Below, one piece after another: positions 17,784 through 26,890 of a stretch of 64,000 nt of DNA. A program made the position numbers and the translations under genes. This stretch comes from an uncultured Lachnospiraceae bacterium (GTDB lineage: Bacteria > Bacillota > Clostridia > Lachnospirales > Lachnospiraceae). Numbering within the stretch: position 1 is the stretch's first letter; every line of letters starts with the position of its first letter. The DNA is taken from assembly GCA_947631665.1 (NCBI GenBank), contig CANRMF010000005.1, positions 1 through 64,000 of the forward strand, given 5' to 3'. The notes under the pieces were generated by a model, which was given only the letters and a program-made list of their open reading frames with translations, was not told where the DNA came from and ran no database searches.

Positions 17784-18551
17784 ATGAAGTTCAGACCTTG
17801 TATTGACATTCATAACGGAAAAGTAAAACAGTTGGTAGGCGGAAGCCTCAGGGATCAGGGAGACATGGCAGAGGAAAATTTTGTATCTGAAAAAGATGCA
17901 GGATATTTTGCCGGCCTTTACCGTCAGGACGGGCTTGAAGGCGGCCATGTCATTATTTTAAACGGCAAAGATTCCGAATACTTTCAGGCCTCTAAAGAGC
18001 AGGCGCTTTACGCGCTTTGCGCTTATCCCGGCGGATTGCAGATTGGCGGCGGTATCAACGACCAAAATGCAAAAGAATATCTGAATGCGGGCGCTTCCCA
18101 TGTGATTGTCACTTCCTTTGTCTTTCATGACGGCGCGGTTTCATATGAAAACCTGAAAAAACTGGTATCTGCTGTGGGAAAAGAACGTATCGTGCTTGAT
18201 TTAAGCTGCCGGAAAAAAGACGGCGCGTATTATATTGTGACAGACCGCTGGCAGAAATTCACAAACGAGACCGTTTCCGTTTCTTTATTGGAAAAACTGT
18301 CAGAATACTGCGACGAGTTTCTGGTGCATGGCGTGGACGCAGAAGGGAAAAGTTCCGGAATGGAAGAAGACCTTGTAAGGCTGTTGGCGTCTTATGAGGG
18401 AAATCCAATCACTTACGCGGGAGGCATCGCTTCCATCGAACAGATTGGACTTTTTGGAAAACTCTGTCAAAACAGACTGGATTATACGATTGGCAGTGCG
18501 CTTGATTTGTTTGGCGGAAGCCTTTCCTATCAGGAGGTATGTTCTCTGTAA
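17784..18551 (+). CDS. Eukaryotic-type HisA (ProFAR isomerase)
   Basis: A 255-residue TIM barrel resembling the yeast/plant HIS6 form of the enzyme more than usual bacterial HisA. It begins FRPCIDIHNGKVKQLVGGSL, then has GLQIGGGINDQNAKEYL, IVLDLSCRKKDGAYYIV, FLVHGVDAEGKSSGMEEDLV and TIGSALDLFGGS. It should isomerise ProFAR to PRFAR in histidine synthesis. No other his gene is nearby. Ten bases follow the sulfhydrylase gene, so they probably share a transcript. Its 3' end overlaps the convergent AraC gene by 22 bases. Confidence 0.85.
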   Translation: MKFRPCIDIHNGKVKQLVGGSLRDQGDMAEENFVSEKDAGYFAGLYRQDGLEGGHVIILNGKDSEYFQASKEQALYALCAYPGGLQIGGGINDQNAKEYLNAGASHVIVTSFVFHDGAVSYENLKKLVSAVGKERIVLDLSCRKKDGAYYIVTDRWQKFTNETVSVSLLEKLSEYCDEFLVHGVDAEGKSSGMEEDLVRLLASYEGNPITYAGGIASIEQIGLFGKLCQNRLDYTIGSALDLFGGSLSYQEVCSL

Positions 18552-19612
18552 GCGAGCGGTTCGCTTTGCGGCGCTTTTGATTTGCGGTACATTCCCGGAG
18601 TAATTTCAAAGCGCTTCTTAAAGAGCCGGTTAAAATGCTCTACATTTTGAAAGCCGATGTCCGAACTGATTTCGGCAATCGGTTTGTTGGTATTTTCAAG
18701 GAAAAATAACGCCATACGGAAACGGATATTCTGCTTTAACTCCGTAAAAGATTTTCCGGTATATTTTTTGATGAGTCTGGAACAGTACGCATCGGAAAAG
18801 TGAAAATGCGAGGCGACTTCGTGGAGCGTAATCTGCTGGTAATTTTGGTCAATATAGGCGAGCATGTCTGTGAATTCATTGCCGGCCTGCCTTGTATCGC
18901 CGGATACATAAATCGTATCTTCAAAGCGCTGCAGCAGCTTAGAAAACAGAATGGTAATCGAGCCGTTTAATATCTGTTCATAATATTTCTTTTTTTCCCT
19001 GTATTCTAAAAGCATGGACAACACATGGTTTTGAATATAGGGATCTTTTTTTGAGTCGATGAGCAGATAGGCGTTTTGGTTTTTGGTATAAAGGGTTTTA
19101 TTGAAAAAAGCCGAAATCGCGTTGGTGTCTTTTAGGATATGATAAAAAATATCTTCAAACGTACTTCTGCGGATCAGAATGTTTAAAATAATACTCTCGT
19201 CAAATACGGAAATGGAATGGACAGAGCCGGGCGCCACCAGACAGAATTGTCCCTCGGTAAGCGTAATGGTCTTGTGTTCAATCTGCTGGATACAGGAGCC
19301 GGAAAGGACATAAATCAATTCAAACAGAAGGTGTTTATGGGAAAAAACCGGCGTATAGCGGTTATGTTTTGTAATAACAATATTGTTCCGGTCTTCGCCG
19401 CGAAAAAAGTTATCGTCGGAAATCACTGTGGGAAGAAACCCGCCGTCCACATCAGGCAGGATATGTTTCCGGTAAAAGGCATAGGACACGCCCATATCGT
19501 CAATCAACTGCTGGTAGGTTTTTCCCGCCTTTAAATATTCGTAATAATTTTTATATAAAATCTCGTCTTCGTTAAACGTATTCAATTCTTCCAATAATGC
19601 TTCTATGTCCAA
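18530..19612 (-). CDS. AraC-family transcriptional regulator
   Basis: A 360-residue regulator. The middle region (about 70-150, HKHLLFELIYVLSGSCIQQI...GQFCLVAPGSVHSI) is a cupin-like ligand-binding domain. The C-terminal 100 residues carry the double helix-turn-helix: ITLHEVASHFHFSDAYCSRLIKK and IAEISSDIGFQNVEHFNRLFKK. A TTG start at 19612 follows AAAGGG. It is divergent from the large secreted glycan-active protein, which it probably controls in response to a sugar. The 156-base gap between them contains a TTGACA at 19692 and a GCGAAAAAG dyad. Confidence 0.88.
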   Translation of the reverse strand: MDIEALLEELNTFNEDEILYKNYYEYLKAGKTYQQLIDDMGVSYAFYRKHILPDVDGGFLPTVISDDNFFRGEDRNNIVITKHNRYTPVFSHKHLLFELIYVLSGSCIQQIEHKTITLTEGQFCLVAPGSVHSISVFDESIILNILIRRSTFEDIFYHILKDTNAISAFFNKTLYTKNQNAYLLIDSKKDPYIQNHVLSMLLEYREKKKYYEQILNGSITILFSKLLQRFEDTIYVSGDTRQAGNEFTDMLAYIDQNYQQITLHEVASHFHFSDAYCSRLIKKYTGKSFTELKQNIRFRMALFFLENTNKPIAEISSDIGFQNVEHFNRLFKKRFEITPGMYRKSKAPQSEPLAYREHTS

Positions 19613-19768
19613 ACTGTCAATCCCTTTCTATGTTCGATTGTTTTTTACCTTATGATTTAATATAACAGAAAAGTCATAAAACATCAATAAAATTGACATC
19701 ATTTTCCATAGCCTCTTTTCGCGAAAAAGATTAAAATAAAAGTATCTTAAAGAACGAGGTGAGAGTGC

Positions 19769-22700
19769 ATGATTTCAAAAACGAAAGTGAAAAAATGGGT
19801 TGCTTTTGCAATGGCATTGTCGATGGTCATTACATCAATATCATTTTATACCTTTGCGGACGGAGCAGTTATGAAAAAAACAGATTACACCAGACATTCA
19901 AAGTATCTGTACCTGATATCACAGAGTACGAACAAAGTTGTTACAGTAAACGAGACGACGACGGATCTGACAGCCGACGGAGACCTTTCCATGCTCGATG
20001 ATGTGGAGAGTATGCCGGATAATGCTTTGTTTGAGTTTGTTGATTCTACGGACAACCGGTTTGTGGGATACAAATCTTACCGGTCTGTATTTAATCATCA
20101 GGCAGTTTCGGCAAGAAGCGTCAATGAAGGAGGACTTCGCGCCAATGGTGGACAGTCCACGACCGGCTGGGAGGTAATGCGTTTTGAAAACGCGGGAGAC
20201 GGCACTTATGCAATCAGGACAGCGAACGGCTACTCCAATGACGTCAGTCAGGGAGCTTATGTCCGGCTTGATGAAAATAATGAGCTGATTCCGGGAAATA
20301 CCAATATTGCCGAAGCAGAAAAATTTATTGTAGTTTTTCCGGCGGGATACGAAGAAGATACTACCGGTGAAACTGCCAGTGGAGAAACAGGCACAAGCGG
20401 CGATGTGGAAAGACCGGCGGTTCCTTCAAATCACGATATTACATATGGGCAAAAGAGTATTACATTGACGTGGGAAACAGTACCAGATGCCGTATCTTAT
20501 GAGATTTACCGCGCCAGTGGAAGATACAGCTCTTACGAAAAAATCGGAACGTCCGACACGACGACGTATACGGACAACGTGCCGGATTCTGTTTATAAAT
20601 ATTATTACAAAGTAGCGGCGGTCAATGCCGATGGAATTGTTTCAGAGCAGTCCGAAGCAATGGCGCCGGATATCAAGTTATTTGGAGATACGCTTCATTT
20701 ATACAGTCCTACCGATGATGTGGATACCATCAACAGCCAGATTAAAGCAATTTCTGACGTGCAGATGAAAGCCTCTCTTTCAGAGTTTACCGACAACCGT
20801 TATGCGATTGTATTTAAACCGGGAGATTATAATATCAACACAGTCAATATCGGCTTTTACACACAGGTATTAGGACTTGGAAAGACACCGTATGAGACAA
20901 AAATCAGGAATATTAACGTAGATAAGAACGAAAGCGCAAATGTACTGATCAATTTTTGGAGAGGGATTGAAAACCTGTATGTTGAGGCCGGCAACGCCGC
21001 AACTGATGTAAAATATGGCGCTTCTCAGGCTGCGCCGATGAGGCGGCTTTATGTGAATGGAAGACTGAATTTAGACGATACCGGGACAGAAGCAAGCGGC
21101 GGATTTCTGGCGGACACCTATGTCACCGGACAGACCGGGTCGACATCTCAGCAGCAGTTCTTTGTACGAAACACGCATATGACAAATGGCTGGTTTGATT
21201 CGTGTTGGAATATGCTTTTTGTCGGGTGCTACAACGCTCCGATATCTACCACAGACTGGGCAAATACCAATTACAAGGCATATACAACGGTTGACCAGAC
21301 GCCGGTTGTTCGTGAGAAACCATTCTTATATGTAGATGATAACGGAGAATATGAAGTGTTTGTTCCGGGACTTAGAAAGGACGCTTCCGATATATCATGG
21401 TCACAAAATGACATGGGAACAGGGAAATCAATTCATCTCAATGATTTCTATGTGGCAAAGGCGGATAGCGATAATGCCGAAACATTAAACGCAGCACTTC
21501 AGGCTGGAAAACATCTTCTATTTACGCCGGGAATTTATGAAATTGAAAAACCGTTAGAGGTCACCAATCCGGATACGGTTATTTTAGGACTTGGTCTGGC
21601 GACACTGATCTGCAGAAATACGGATACGGCGATTCGGGTTGCGGACGTTGACGGCGTAAGCGTCGCAGGACTGATTATTGAGGCAGGCGCGCAGGGCTCC
21701 GATACGCTGGTTGAGGTTGGTGCAGAAAATTCCGATGCAGACCACAGCGAGAATCCGGTGTTATTAAGCGATTTATTCTTCCGCGTCGGCGGTACAAGAA
21801 TTGGCAAGACAGAAAAATGTCTGGAAATCAACAGTAACGACGTCATCGGCGATCATTTCTGGATTTGGCGGGCAGACCATGGCGCAGGAGCAAACTGGAG
21901 TGAAAGCACCGCGAAGAATGGTTTGGTTGTCAATGGAGATGACGTCACAGTTTACGGACTGTTTGTGGAACATTTCCAGCAGTATCAGACATTGTGGAAT
22001 GGAGAGAACGGAAAAACTTACTTTTATCAGAGCGAGCTTCCGTATGACGTGCCGTATCAGAAAGACTGGATTGCGGACAATGGAGCGAACGGATATGCGT
22101 CTTATAAAGTGGCGGACAGCGTGCAGCACCATGAAGTGACGGGGCTTTGCATTTATGAAGTCTTTATTCATACCAAGGAATTTATAACGCTTGACAATGC
22201 GATTGAAGTATCCAATGGCACAAAAGTGCGCAATGCCTGTACGGTATCTTTCAGCGGCGGAAATTCAGATGGAAAAGGAACGATTACCCATATTGTAAAC
22301 GGACAGGGAGGCTCCGTCGGCACCGGTGGAATTTCTCAGGCAGGTGCCAAAGTGGGAATTAACGGCTATTGCAACGATATGGACTTCTTAAGAGAAGAAT
22401 TAAAGGGGCTGATTGACCGGTATCAGAATACACTTCGAGAGGAAGCTTCCAAGGAAGCATGGCAGGAATTTCAGGAGGCATTGACGAATGCGGAAGCTGT
22501 TTATGAAAATTCCGAATCGAGCCAGAATGATGTGCTCAATGCAGAAGACCGGCTGATTATCGCTTTTCAGTCTTTGGAGGCGGACAAAAGACAGCAGGAA
22601 CCGCCGGTGGTTTCAAGCAAGAAGGGAATCGCAAGCTGGTACTATGCAAGCGGCAGTATTCCAAGCCAGAGAAATGTATCTGTGTTCAATCAAATCGGTG

Positions 22701-23917
22701 CGACATGGCTGTACAACTGGGGTGCAACAGAGCAGGTTGCCACAGAAGCAAAGGAAGCGGGACTGGAATATGTTCCGATGGTCTGGGGCGGAGGTTCTGT
22801 CAATGCTTCGGAAATTGAAAAACTGAAAGCCGGAGCGCAGTCGGGACTGTACAAAAACCTGTTGGCGTTCAACGAACCGGATTTAAGGGATCAATCGAAT
22901 ATGACAGTCGATCAGGCAATCGAACTTTGGCCGCAGTTGGAAACTACCGGTCTGCGTCTTGGAAGTCCGGCGGGAGCGGCTGTGGAGGACGCATGGGTAG
23001 ACCAGTTTATGGCGCGTGCAAAAGAATTGGGATACCGGGTAGACTTCCTGACGCTGCACGTATATCAGGATTTCACCCACCCGGGTTCCGTAGAGTCTTT
23101 CCGGCAGGCATTGGAAAGACTGCATAATAAATATCAGATTCCTATCTGGATTACAGAAATCGGCAATGTCGATGTTTCTACACAGTGGCAGGGTTACCAA
23201 CTGGCAAATCCGCTCTCTCATGAGCTGGCGGTCAAATATATTAAGGAAGTCGGAGAAATGCTGGAATCTTTAGACTATGTAGAACGTTATGCATGGTTCG
23301 TAGATTACTCTGATAATATTTCGGGAACGGCATATACCAGACTTTACGATATCAGCTCCGATACGCTGACAGAGGAAGGGCTGGCGTACAGATCCGTCGG
23401 AGCAAAGAAGGAAGAAGCGACAACCGCGCAGCCGACGACTGCGCAGAAAGAAACGACGACTGTGCGGACAGAGGCGACGACTATGCAGGGACAGCCGGAT
23501 ACCACGCAGAAACAGCCGTCGACCGGACAGACAGAACAGAGCGCGGTGCGGACAGACGGGACGACTTTACAGCCGGAAGGGGCAGGCCGGCAGGTACAGA
23601 GACCGGCAAGAGTAAAAGTAAAAGCCGCAGTGAAAAAGAAATCGGCTAAAAAAGTAAGGCTGACGCTGAAGAAAAAATTGAAGTCTGCGACCGGATACCA
23701 GATTCGTTTCTTTAAAACACGAAAGAACGCGAAGAAAAACAAAAAAGCCATTGTAAAAATCAAATATCGCAAAAATAAAAAGAAGTTCACTGTAAAACAT
23801 AAGAAGCTGAAAAAGAAAAAGACGCTGTTTGTACGTGTGCGGGGATATTTGAAAGCAGATGGAAAAGTTTATTACAGTAAAAAGTGGTCTGCGGTCAGAA
23901 AAGTAAAAATAAAATAG
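19769..23917 (+). CDS. Large secreted beta-helix / GH128-like glycan-active protein
   Basis: A 1382-residue exported protein. A signal peptide (about 1-31, ending TFADG) is followed by a beta-trefoil-like region (about 40-190), an FN3 domain (about 215-300) and a long right-handed beta-helix of the pectate-lyase/GH55 type (about 305-870). A FIVAR-like helical module (about 880-950) comes next, then a TIM-barrel domain close to GH128 beta-1,3-glucanases. The likely catalytic glutamates of that barrel are E1036 (AFNEPD) and E1130 (WITEIGN). A Thr/Gln-rich linker and a Lys-rich C-terminal module end the protein. GAGGTGAG precedes the start. Domain calls come from motifs only; two glycan-active domains in one chain suggest beta-glucan breakdown. 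Confidence 0.82.
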   Translation: MISKTKVKKWVAFAMALSMVITSISFYTFADGAVMKKTDYTRHSKYLYLISQSTNKVVTVNETTTDLTADGDLSMLDDVESMPDNALFEFVDSTDNRFVGYKSYRSVFNHQAVSARSVNEGGLRANGGQSTTGWEVMRFENAGDGTYAIRTANGYSNDVSQGAYVRLDENNELIPGNTNIAEAEKFIVVFPAGYEEDTTGETASGETGTSGDVERPAVPSNHDITYGQKSITLTWETVPDAVSYEIYRASGRYSSYEKIGTSDTTTYTDNVPDSVYKYYYKVAAVNADGIVSEQSEAMAPDIKLFGDTLHLYSPTDDVDTINSQIKAISDVQMKASLSEFTDNRYAIVFKPGDYNINTVNIGFYTQVLGLGKTPYETKIRNINVDKNESANVLINFWRGIENLYVEAGNAATDVKYGASQAAPMRRLYVNGRLNLDDTGTEASGGFLADTYVTGQTGSTSQQQFFVRNTHMTNGWFDSCWNMLFVGCYNAPISTTDWANTNYKAYTTVDQTPVVREKPFLYVDDNGEYEVFVPGLRKDASDISWSQNDMGTGKSIHLNDFYVAKADSDNAETLNAALQAGKHLLFTPGIYEIEKPLEVTNPDTVILGLGLATLICRNTDTAIRVADVDGVSVAGLIIEAGAQGSDTLVEVGAENSDADHSENPVLLSDLFFRVGGTRIGKTEKCLEINSNDVIGDHFWIWRADHGAGANWSESTAKNGLVVNGDDVTVYGLFVEHFQQYQTLWNGENGKTYFYQSELPYDVPYQKDWIADNGANGYASYKVADSVQHHEVTGLCIYEVFIHTKEFITLDNAIEVSNGTKVRNACTVSFSGGNSDGKGTITHIVNGQGGSVGTGGISQAGAKVGINGYCNDMDFLREELKGLIDRYQNTLREEASKEAWQEFQEALTNAEAVYENSESSQNDVLNAEDRLIIAFQSLEADKRQQEPPVVSSKKGIASWYYASGSIPSQRNVSVFNQIGATWLYNWGATEQVATEAKEAGLEYVPMVWGGGSVNASEIEKLKAGAQSGLYKNLLAFNEPDLRDQSNMTVDQAIELWPQLETTGLRLGSPAGAAVEDAWVDQFMARAKELGYRVDFLTLHVYQDFTHPGSVESFRQALERLHNKYQIPIWITEIGNVDVSTQWQGYQLANPLSHELAVKYIKEVGEMLESLDYVERYAWFVDYSDNISGTAYTRLYDISSDTLTEEGLAYRSVGAKKEEATTAQPTTAQKETTTVRTEATTMQGQPDTTQKQPSTGQTEQSAVRTDGTTLQPEGAGRQVQRPARVKVKAAVKKKSAKKVRLTLKKKLKSATGYQIRFFKTRKNAKKNKKAIVKIKYRKNKKKFTVKHKKLKKKKTLFVRVRGYLKADGKVYYSKKWSAVRKVKIK

Positions 23918-23955
23918 AAACCTGACCGCAAACAGGCGGCAGATAAATAATTATG

Positions 23956-23993
23956 AAAAAAACTTCCATACTATCAGGTATGGAGGTTTTTTT
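23956..23993 (+). promoter_or_regulatory. Terminator-like hairpin that hides the tepA ribosome binding site
   Basis: A continuous 16-bp stem (A7-CTTCCATAC paired with GTATGGAGG-T7, one G-U pair) with a TATCAG loop ends on the base before the tepA ATG. The GGAGG in its 3' arm is the only binding site for tepA. The hairpin therefore works as an intrinsic terminator of the gene upstream and can also block tepA translation. Confidence 0.75.
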
Positions 23994-24383
23994 ATGGATC
24001 AAATTAAAGAATATGGACAGACGGAATTAAATCAAAACAGAAAAGATAAAAGTATTCATCTGCTGAGCATTATTGGGGAAATTGAGGGACACGAGCAGCT
24101 TGCTTCGGGCATGAAGGCGACAAAGTACGAACATATTTTACCGCAACTGGCAAAAGTAGAGGACGATGATGAAACGGACGGCGTGCTGGTGATTTTAAAT
24201 ACTGTGGGAGGAGATGTGGAATGTGGGCTTGCGATTGCGGAAATGATTGCGGGCCTGAGCAAGCCGACGGTTTCTCTGGTGCTGGGCGGAAGTCATTCCA
24301 TTGGGATTCCACTGGCGGTGGCGACGGACTATTCGTTCATTGTGCCGACTGGCACTTATAGACAAGTATATAAAAATGGTTAA
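23994..24383 (+). pseudogene. tepA: 5' part of tepA (ClpP-like protease), split by the prophage
   Basis: Codons 1-118 and the first two bases of codon 119 belong to a ClpP-fold protease; the last codons (TYRQVYKNG) come from phage DNA. Seen: DGVLVILNTVGGDVECGLAIA and LGGSHSIGIPLAVATDYSF, with the probable nucleophile serine S102. The catalytic histidine (MVVHPV) is on the other side of the prophage at 57102-57390. Joining 23994-24349 to 57102-57390 gives 645 bases, an intact frame of 214 residues. In Bacillus, TepA is a ClpP-like protein next to spoIIIE that has been linked to spore germination. The truncated product here should be inactive. Confidence 0.92.
24339..24372 (+). other. attL, left prophage attachment site
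   Basis: The host half-site ATTGTGCCG precedes the dinucleotide AC (24348-24349), and the phage arm with ACTTATAGACAAGTATATA follows. The phage arm is the inverted repeat of the arm in attR, with one difference over 19 bases. Confidence 0.9.
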
Positions 24384-25759
24384 AAAATAATAAAAATTTT
24401 ATTGTCCTTATCAACCTCAATTCTATTTATAACAGATTGCCACAATATCCGCTTTTCTTCTTTGCTTAATCCATTATATATATCTTTCCAGTTTCCACTT
24501 AACAGTTTTTTCATGTTGTCAATCTTTGCAGGAGAAGACACAGGAGCCGGAACTTCAAGATCATCAATCTGTTTTTGATAATTTTCAAAATCCTGTTTAT
24601 ATTTGTCTAAATCAATAAATCCATTTACATATAAATCATTCAGCCGGGATTGCTTTTCTTTTAGGACAGCAGCAGTTTTTGTTATTTTGCTATTTTTAAT
24701 TAGTTTCTGTTGGACTTCAAAATCAACGATATATTCATCAATTTGTTTTTCAATATTCTCCAGAAGATATTTTTCTATTACTCTCTCGTTAATCATATTT
24801 CTATGTTCACATTGCCATCTTTCAACCGCCTTATTGCACCGATAGTAAGTATTGATTTTTAATTCTCCATCTTGTGTTTTGTAGCGTGGATGCGCAGCAG
24901 TCATAGCACCACCACAGCATCTACATTTTATCATACCGGCAAATATTTTTTCTCTGCCAACTTTGCTAGGCTTTACCGCATTTTCTTTACTTATTTTCTG
25001 CACTTCATCAAATAATTCTTTTGACATAATCGGCTTGCACCAATTAGGATTTCCCCGATATTCTCCAATAGCAATAGTATTTGCCAAAATGTGCCTAAAG
25101 GTAGTTTCAGACCACATAACGCCATATTTGTTATAAACGTATGCCCTAGTTCCATGCTTGCTTCTATGAGTTTTAAAATGTTCAAACGCATCAACAACAA
25201 TATCTGCCATTTCTTCATCTACCACAGGATATTTGTTTACATTTTTAATCCAGCAAGGCAGCCGGCTTGTGATGATTTGCCCCATTGCTACTTTATGCTC
25301 AAGCACATATTTAATACGTTCACTGGTCCTATCAGCCTCATCTTGTGCAACCGATAATTTGATATTTAATTGTAACCGTCCATTTGCTGTGGCGGTTTCG
25401 TACCGTTCTGTTGTAGTTGCCCATACTACATTATGCTTTTCCAATATTTCCTGTATTTTATAAAAATCGGCAATGTTCCTTGTCCATCGGTCAAGACATT
25501 TAAAAACAATCACTTCTATTTTGTCATTTTGAACATCTTCAAGCATCCTCTGAAATTGTTTTCTATTTTTCAATTTTTTTCGAGCGGTCGTTCCTTCATC
25601 TGCGTAGATATCCACAATGTCCATATTATGACGTTTTGCAAAATCTAACAAATCGGCTTTTTGACTTTCCAGTGTATCTCCGTACTTAACCTGTTCTTCT
25701 GTACTGCATCGAATATATAAAGCAGCCTTTTTATAACATAATTCTTGATAAAAATACAT
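24380..25759 (-). CDS. Large serine recombinase (integrase)
   Basis: A 459-residue integrase. The resolvase domain carries the catalytic serine in ALYIRCSTEEQ and the EVIVFKCLDRWTRN motif. The recombinase domain follows (about 160-260), then a zinc ribbon (GMIKCRCCGG ... YYRCNKAVERWQCEH) and a coiled-coil C-terminal region. It recombines attP with attB within tepA. I prefer the ATG at 25759 because AAGGAAGG stands before it; an upstream in-frame ATG at 25798 has none. The stop lies about 30 bases from attL. Confidence 0.95.
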   Translation of the reverse strand: MYFYQELCYKKAALYIRCSTEEQVKYGDTLESQKADLLDFAKRHNMDIVDIYADEGTTARKKLKNRKQFQRMLEDVQNDKIEVIVFKCLDRWTRNIADFYKIQEILEKHNVVWATTTERYETATANGRLQLNIKLSVAQDEADRTSERIKYVLEHKVAMGQIITSRLPCWIKNVNKYPVVDEEMADIVVDAFEHFKTHRSKHGTRAYVYNKYGVMWSETTFRHILANTIAIGEYRGNPNWCKPIMSKELFDEVQKISKENAVKPSKVGREKIFAGMIKCRCCGGAMTAAHPRYKTQDGELKINTYYRCNKAVERWQCEHRNMINERVIEKYLLENIEKQIDEYIVDFEVQQKLIKNSKITKTAAVLKEKQSRLNDLYVNGFIDLDKYKQDFENYQKQIDDLEVPAPVSSPAKIDNMKKLLSGNWKDIYNGLSKEEKRILWQSVINRIEVDKDNKIFIIF

Positions 25760-25826
25760 CTTTGAGACCTTCCTTGTATAAAAAATAAGCCTATACAAAC
25801 AGTAAGGCTTATGGTATAATTCAACT

Positions 25827-25894
25827 GTCTAGGAAGAATTATACAGCCTTTTGGATTGTGTAATCGCCGCTCTGTGAAAGCAGGGCGGTTTTTT
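25827..25894 (+). ncRNA. Possible short RNA antisense to the integrase leader
   Basis: On the plus strand TATACA (25792-25797), a 17-base spacer and a perfect TATAAT (25815-25820) are followed about 45 bases on by a terminator hairpin (CCGCTCTG / CAGGGCGG, then TTTTTT, ending at 25894). A transcript would be about 68 bases and would lie opposite the region upstream of the integrase start. No expression evidence is available. Confidence 0.4.
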
Positions 25895-25896
25895 AT

Positions 25897-26469
25897 TTAT
25901 TCTGTAACGTCATTTGGATTAGGTTTCGTAATCCTAATTTTTAAATTACAGCCAAGAGTTTTTGCATCACGACCGGTAACATAAAAGTCTACGATTTCAA
26001 TATTGCAGTCAGAATATTTTTCAGTAATTTCTTTTGCTAATTCAGCACTCAAATTTCCTATGTCTGCCGAATTTTTCTTATTAACAACTCTGTAAGCAGG
26101 CTTTAAGTCAAACAGGTACGGCACTAAAATCAATGTGTCTCTATAGGATAATTCTTCTAAAGCTCTTTGTCTGTATGAATAAGGACCAGTCTCACACTCA
26201 TATGTAACGCCGACAACCTTTGTATGAAATTCAGTGACTATAATCAAATTACTATCATCAGAAGTATTATCAGAATTTATAGAGTTTTGTTGATCTGTGT
26301 TTTTAATAGGTCTGCATGACTGTATTATATCAACAATCCAACCAATTCCAAATAAACCACATGTAAATAGATAAATAATACCTAGGACATATTGCTTTTT
26401 GTAAAAACGATAGCCTCCTAACCACCCTAAAAAAATAGCAATTATAACTTGTTTGCTTTGCTCTTGCAT
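25897..26469 (-). CDS. TM2-HIRAN fusion membrane protein
   Basis: A 190-residue protein. Residues 8-50 (IIAIFLGWLGGYRFYKKQYVLG...GLFGIGWIVDII) form a TM2 domain with two membrane helices and the GG-RFY turn. An Asn/Ser/Asp-rich linker follows. Residues about 75-190 (TKVVGVTYE ... IGNLSAELAKEI) resemble a HIRAN domain, a fold found with DNA-processing enzymes. GGAGG stands seven bases before the ATG. Being next to the repressor, it is probably expressed in the lysogen. Superinfection exclusion or DNA sensing at the membrane is possible but not shown. Confidence 0.75.
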   Translation of the reverse strand: MQEQSKQVIIAIFLGWLGGYRFYKKQYVLGIIYLFTCGLFGIGWIVDIIQSCRPIKNTDQQNSINSDNTSDDSNLIIVTEFHTKVVGVTYECETGPYSYRQRALEELSYRDTLILVPYLFDLKPAYRVVNKKNSADIGNLSAELAKEITEKYSDCNIEIVDFYVTGRDAKTLGCNLKIRITKPNPNDVTE

Positions 26470-26560
26470 TTGTATACCTCCATATTTAATTTATAGTAAA
26501 AAATATATAATAATATCCACGCCCAGCCTTGCATATTGCAGCAGGAAAGGTAGTGGGATT

Positions 26561-26683
26561 ATGATAAAAAAATACATAAGATATGAAAATAATGAGGTTT
26601 ATGCCATATATTACACAAAATCAAAAATCATATATTACAATTTGAATTTTAACGGTAATACGGAAATTATAGTGTTTATGTAA
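26561..26683 (+). CDS. Possible small protein of 40 residues
   Basis: A short frame (MIKKYIRYENNEVYAIYYTK...) rich in Tyr, Ile and Asn with a weak upstream GGTAGTGGG. Composition fits prophage coding, but there is no family and no second line of support. Confidence 0.3.
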   Translation: MIKKYIRYENNEVYAIYYTKSKIIYYNLNFNGNTEIIVFM

Positions 26684-26791
26684 TATAAAAGGCTGGGGGA
26701 TAAAACAAACCTACAATTTAAACATCAAATGTATTATTTTGCATAAAATAATTGACTTTCTCTTTCTCTATTTATTTGCTATAATATATTT

Positions 26792-26890
26792 AACAAGAGA
26801 GCCAGAAGCTAGATGTCCCTAGCCACTGGTGAACAAGTTTATTATTTGAAATAACGCCCTAAATCACCAGTCAGAGGGCGTTATTTTTTT
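26792..26890 (+). ncRNA. Candidate structured RNA between the TM2-HIRAN and repressor genes
   Basis: An extended -10 (TGC-TATAAT, 26777-26785) precedes two hairpins. The first is CCAG-aa-GCTAG-ATGTCC-CTAGC-ca-CTGG (26802-26829). The second is an 11-bp terminator stem AATAACGCCCT / AGGGCGTTATT with a T7 tail (26850-26890). The terminator loop contains TCACCAGT (26864-26871), the exact complement of ACTGGTGA (26825-26832) on the first hairpin. An 8-bp pseudoknot or a switch between two folds is therefore possible. It is transcribed towards the end of the repressor gene on the other strand. Confidence 0.6.

Noticed and set aside
26453-26683. A longer frame starting at 26453 on the plus strand
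   Set aside because: It begins inside the TM2-HIRAN gene on the other strand and has no binding site; only the short part from 26561 is kept, at low confidence.
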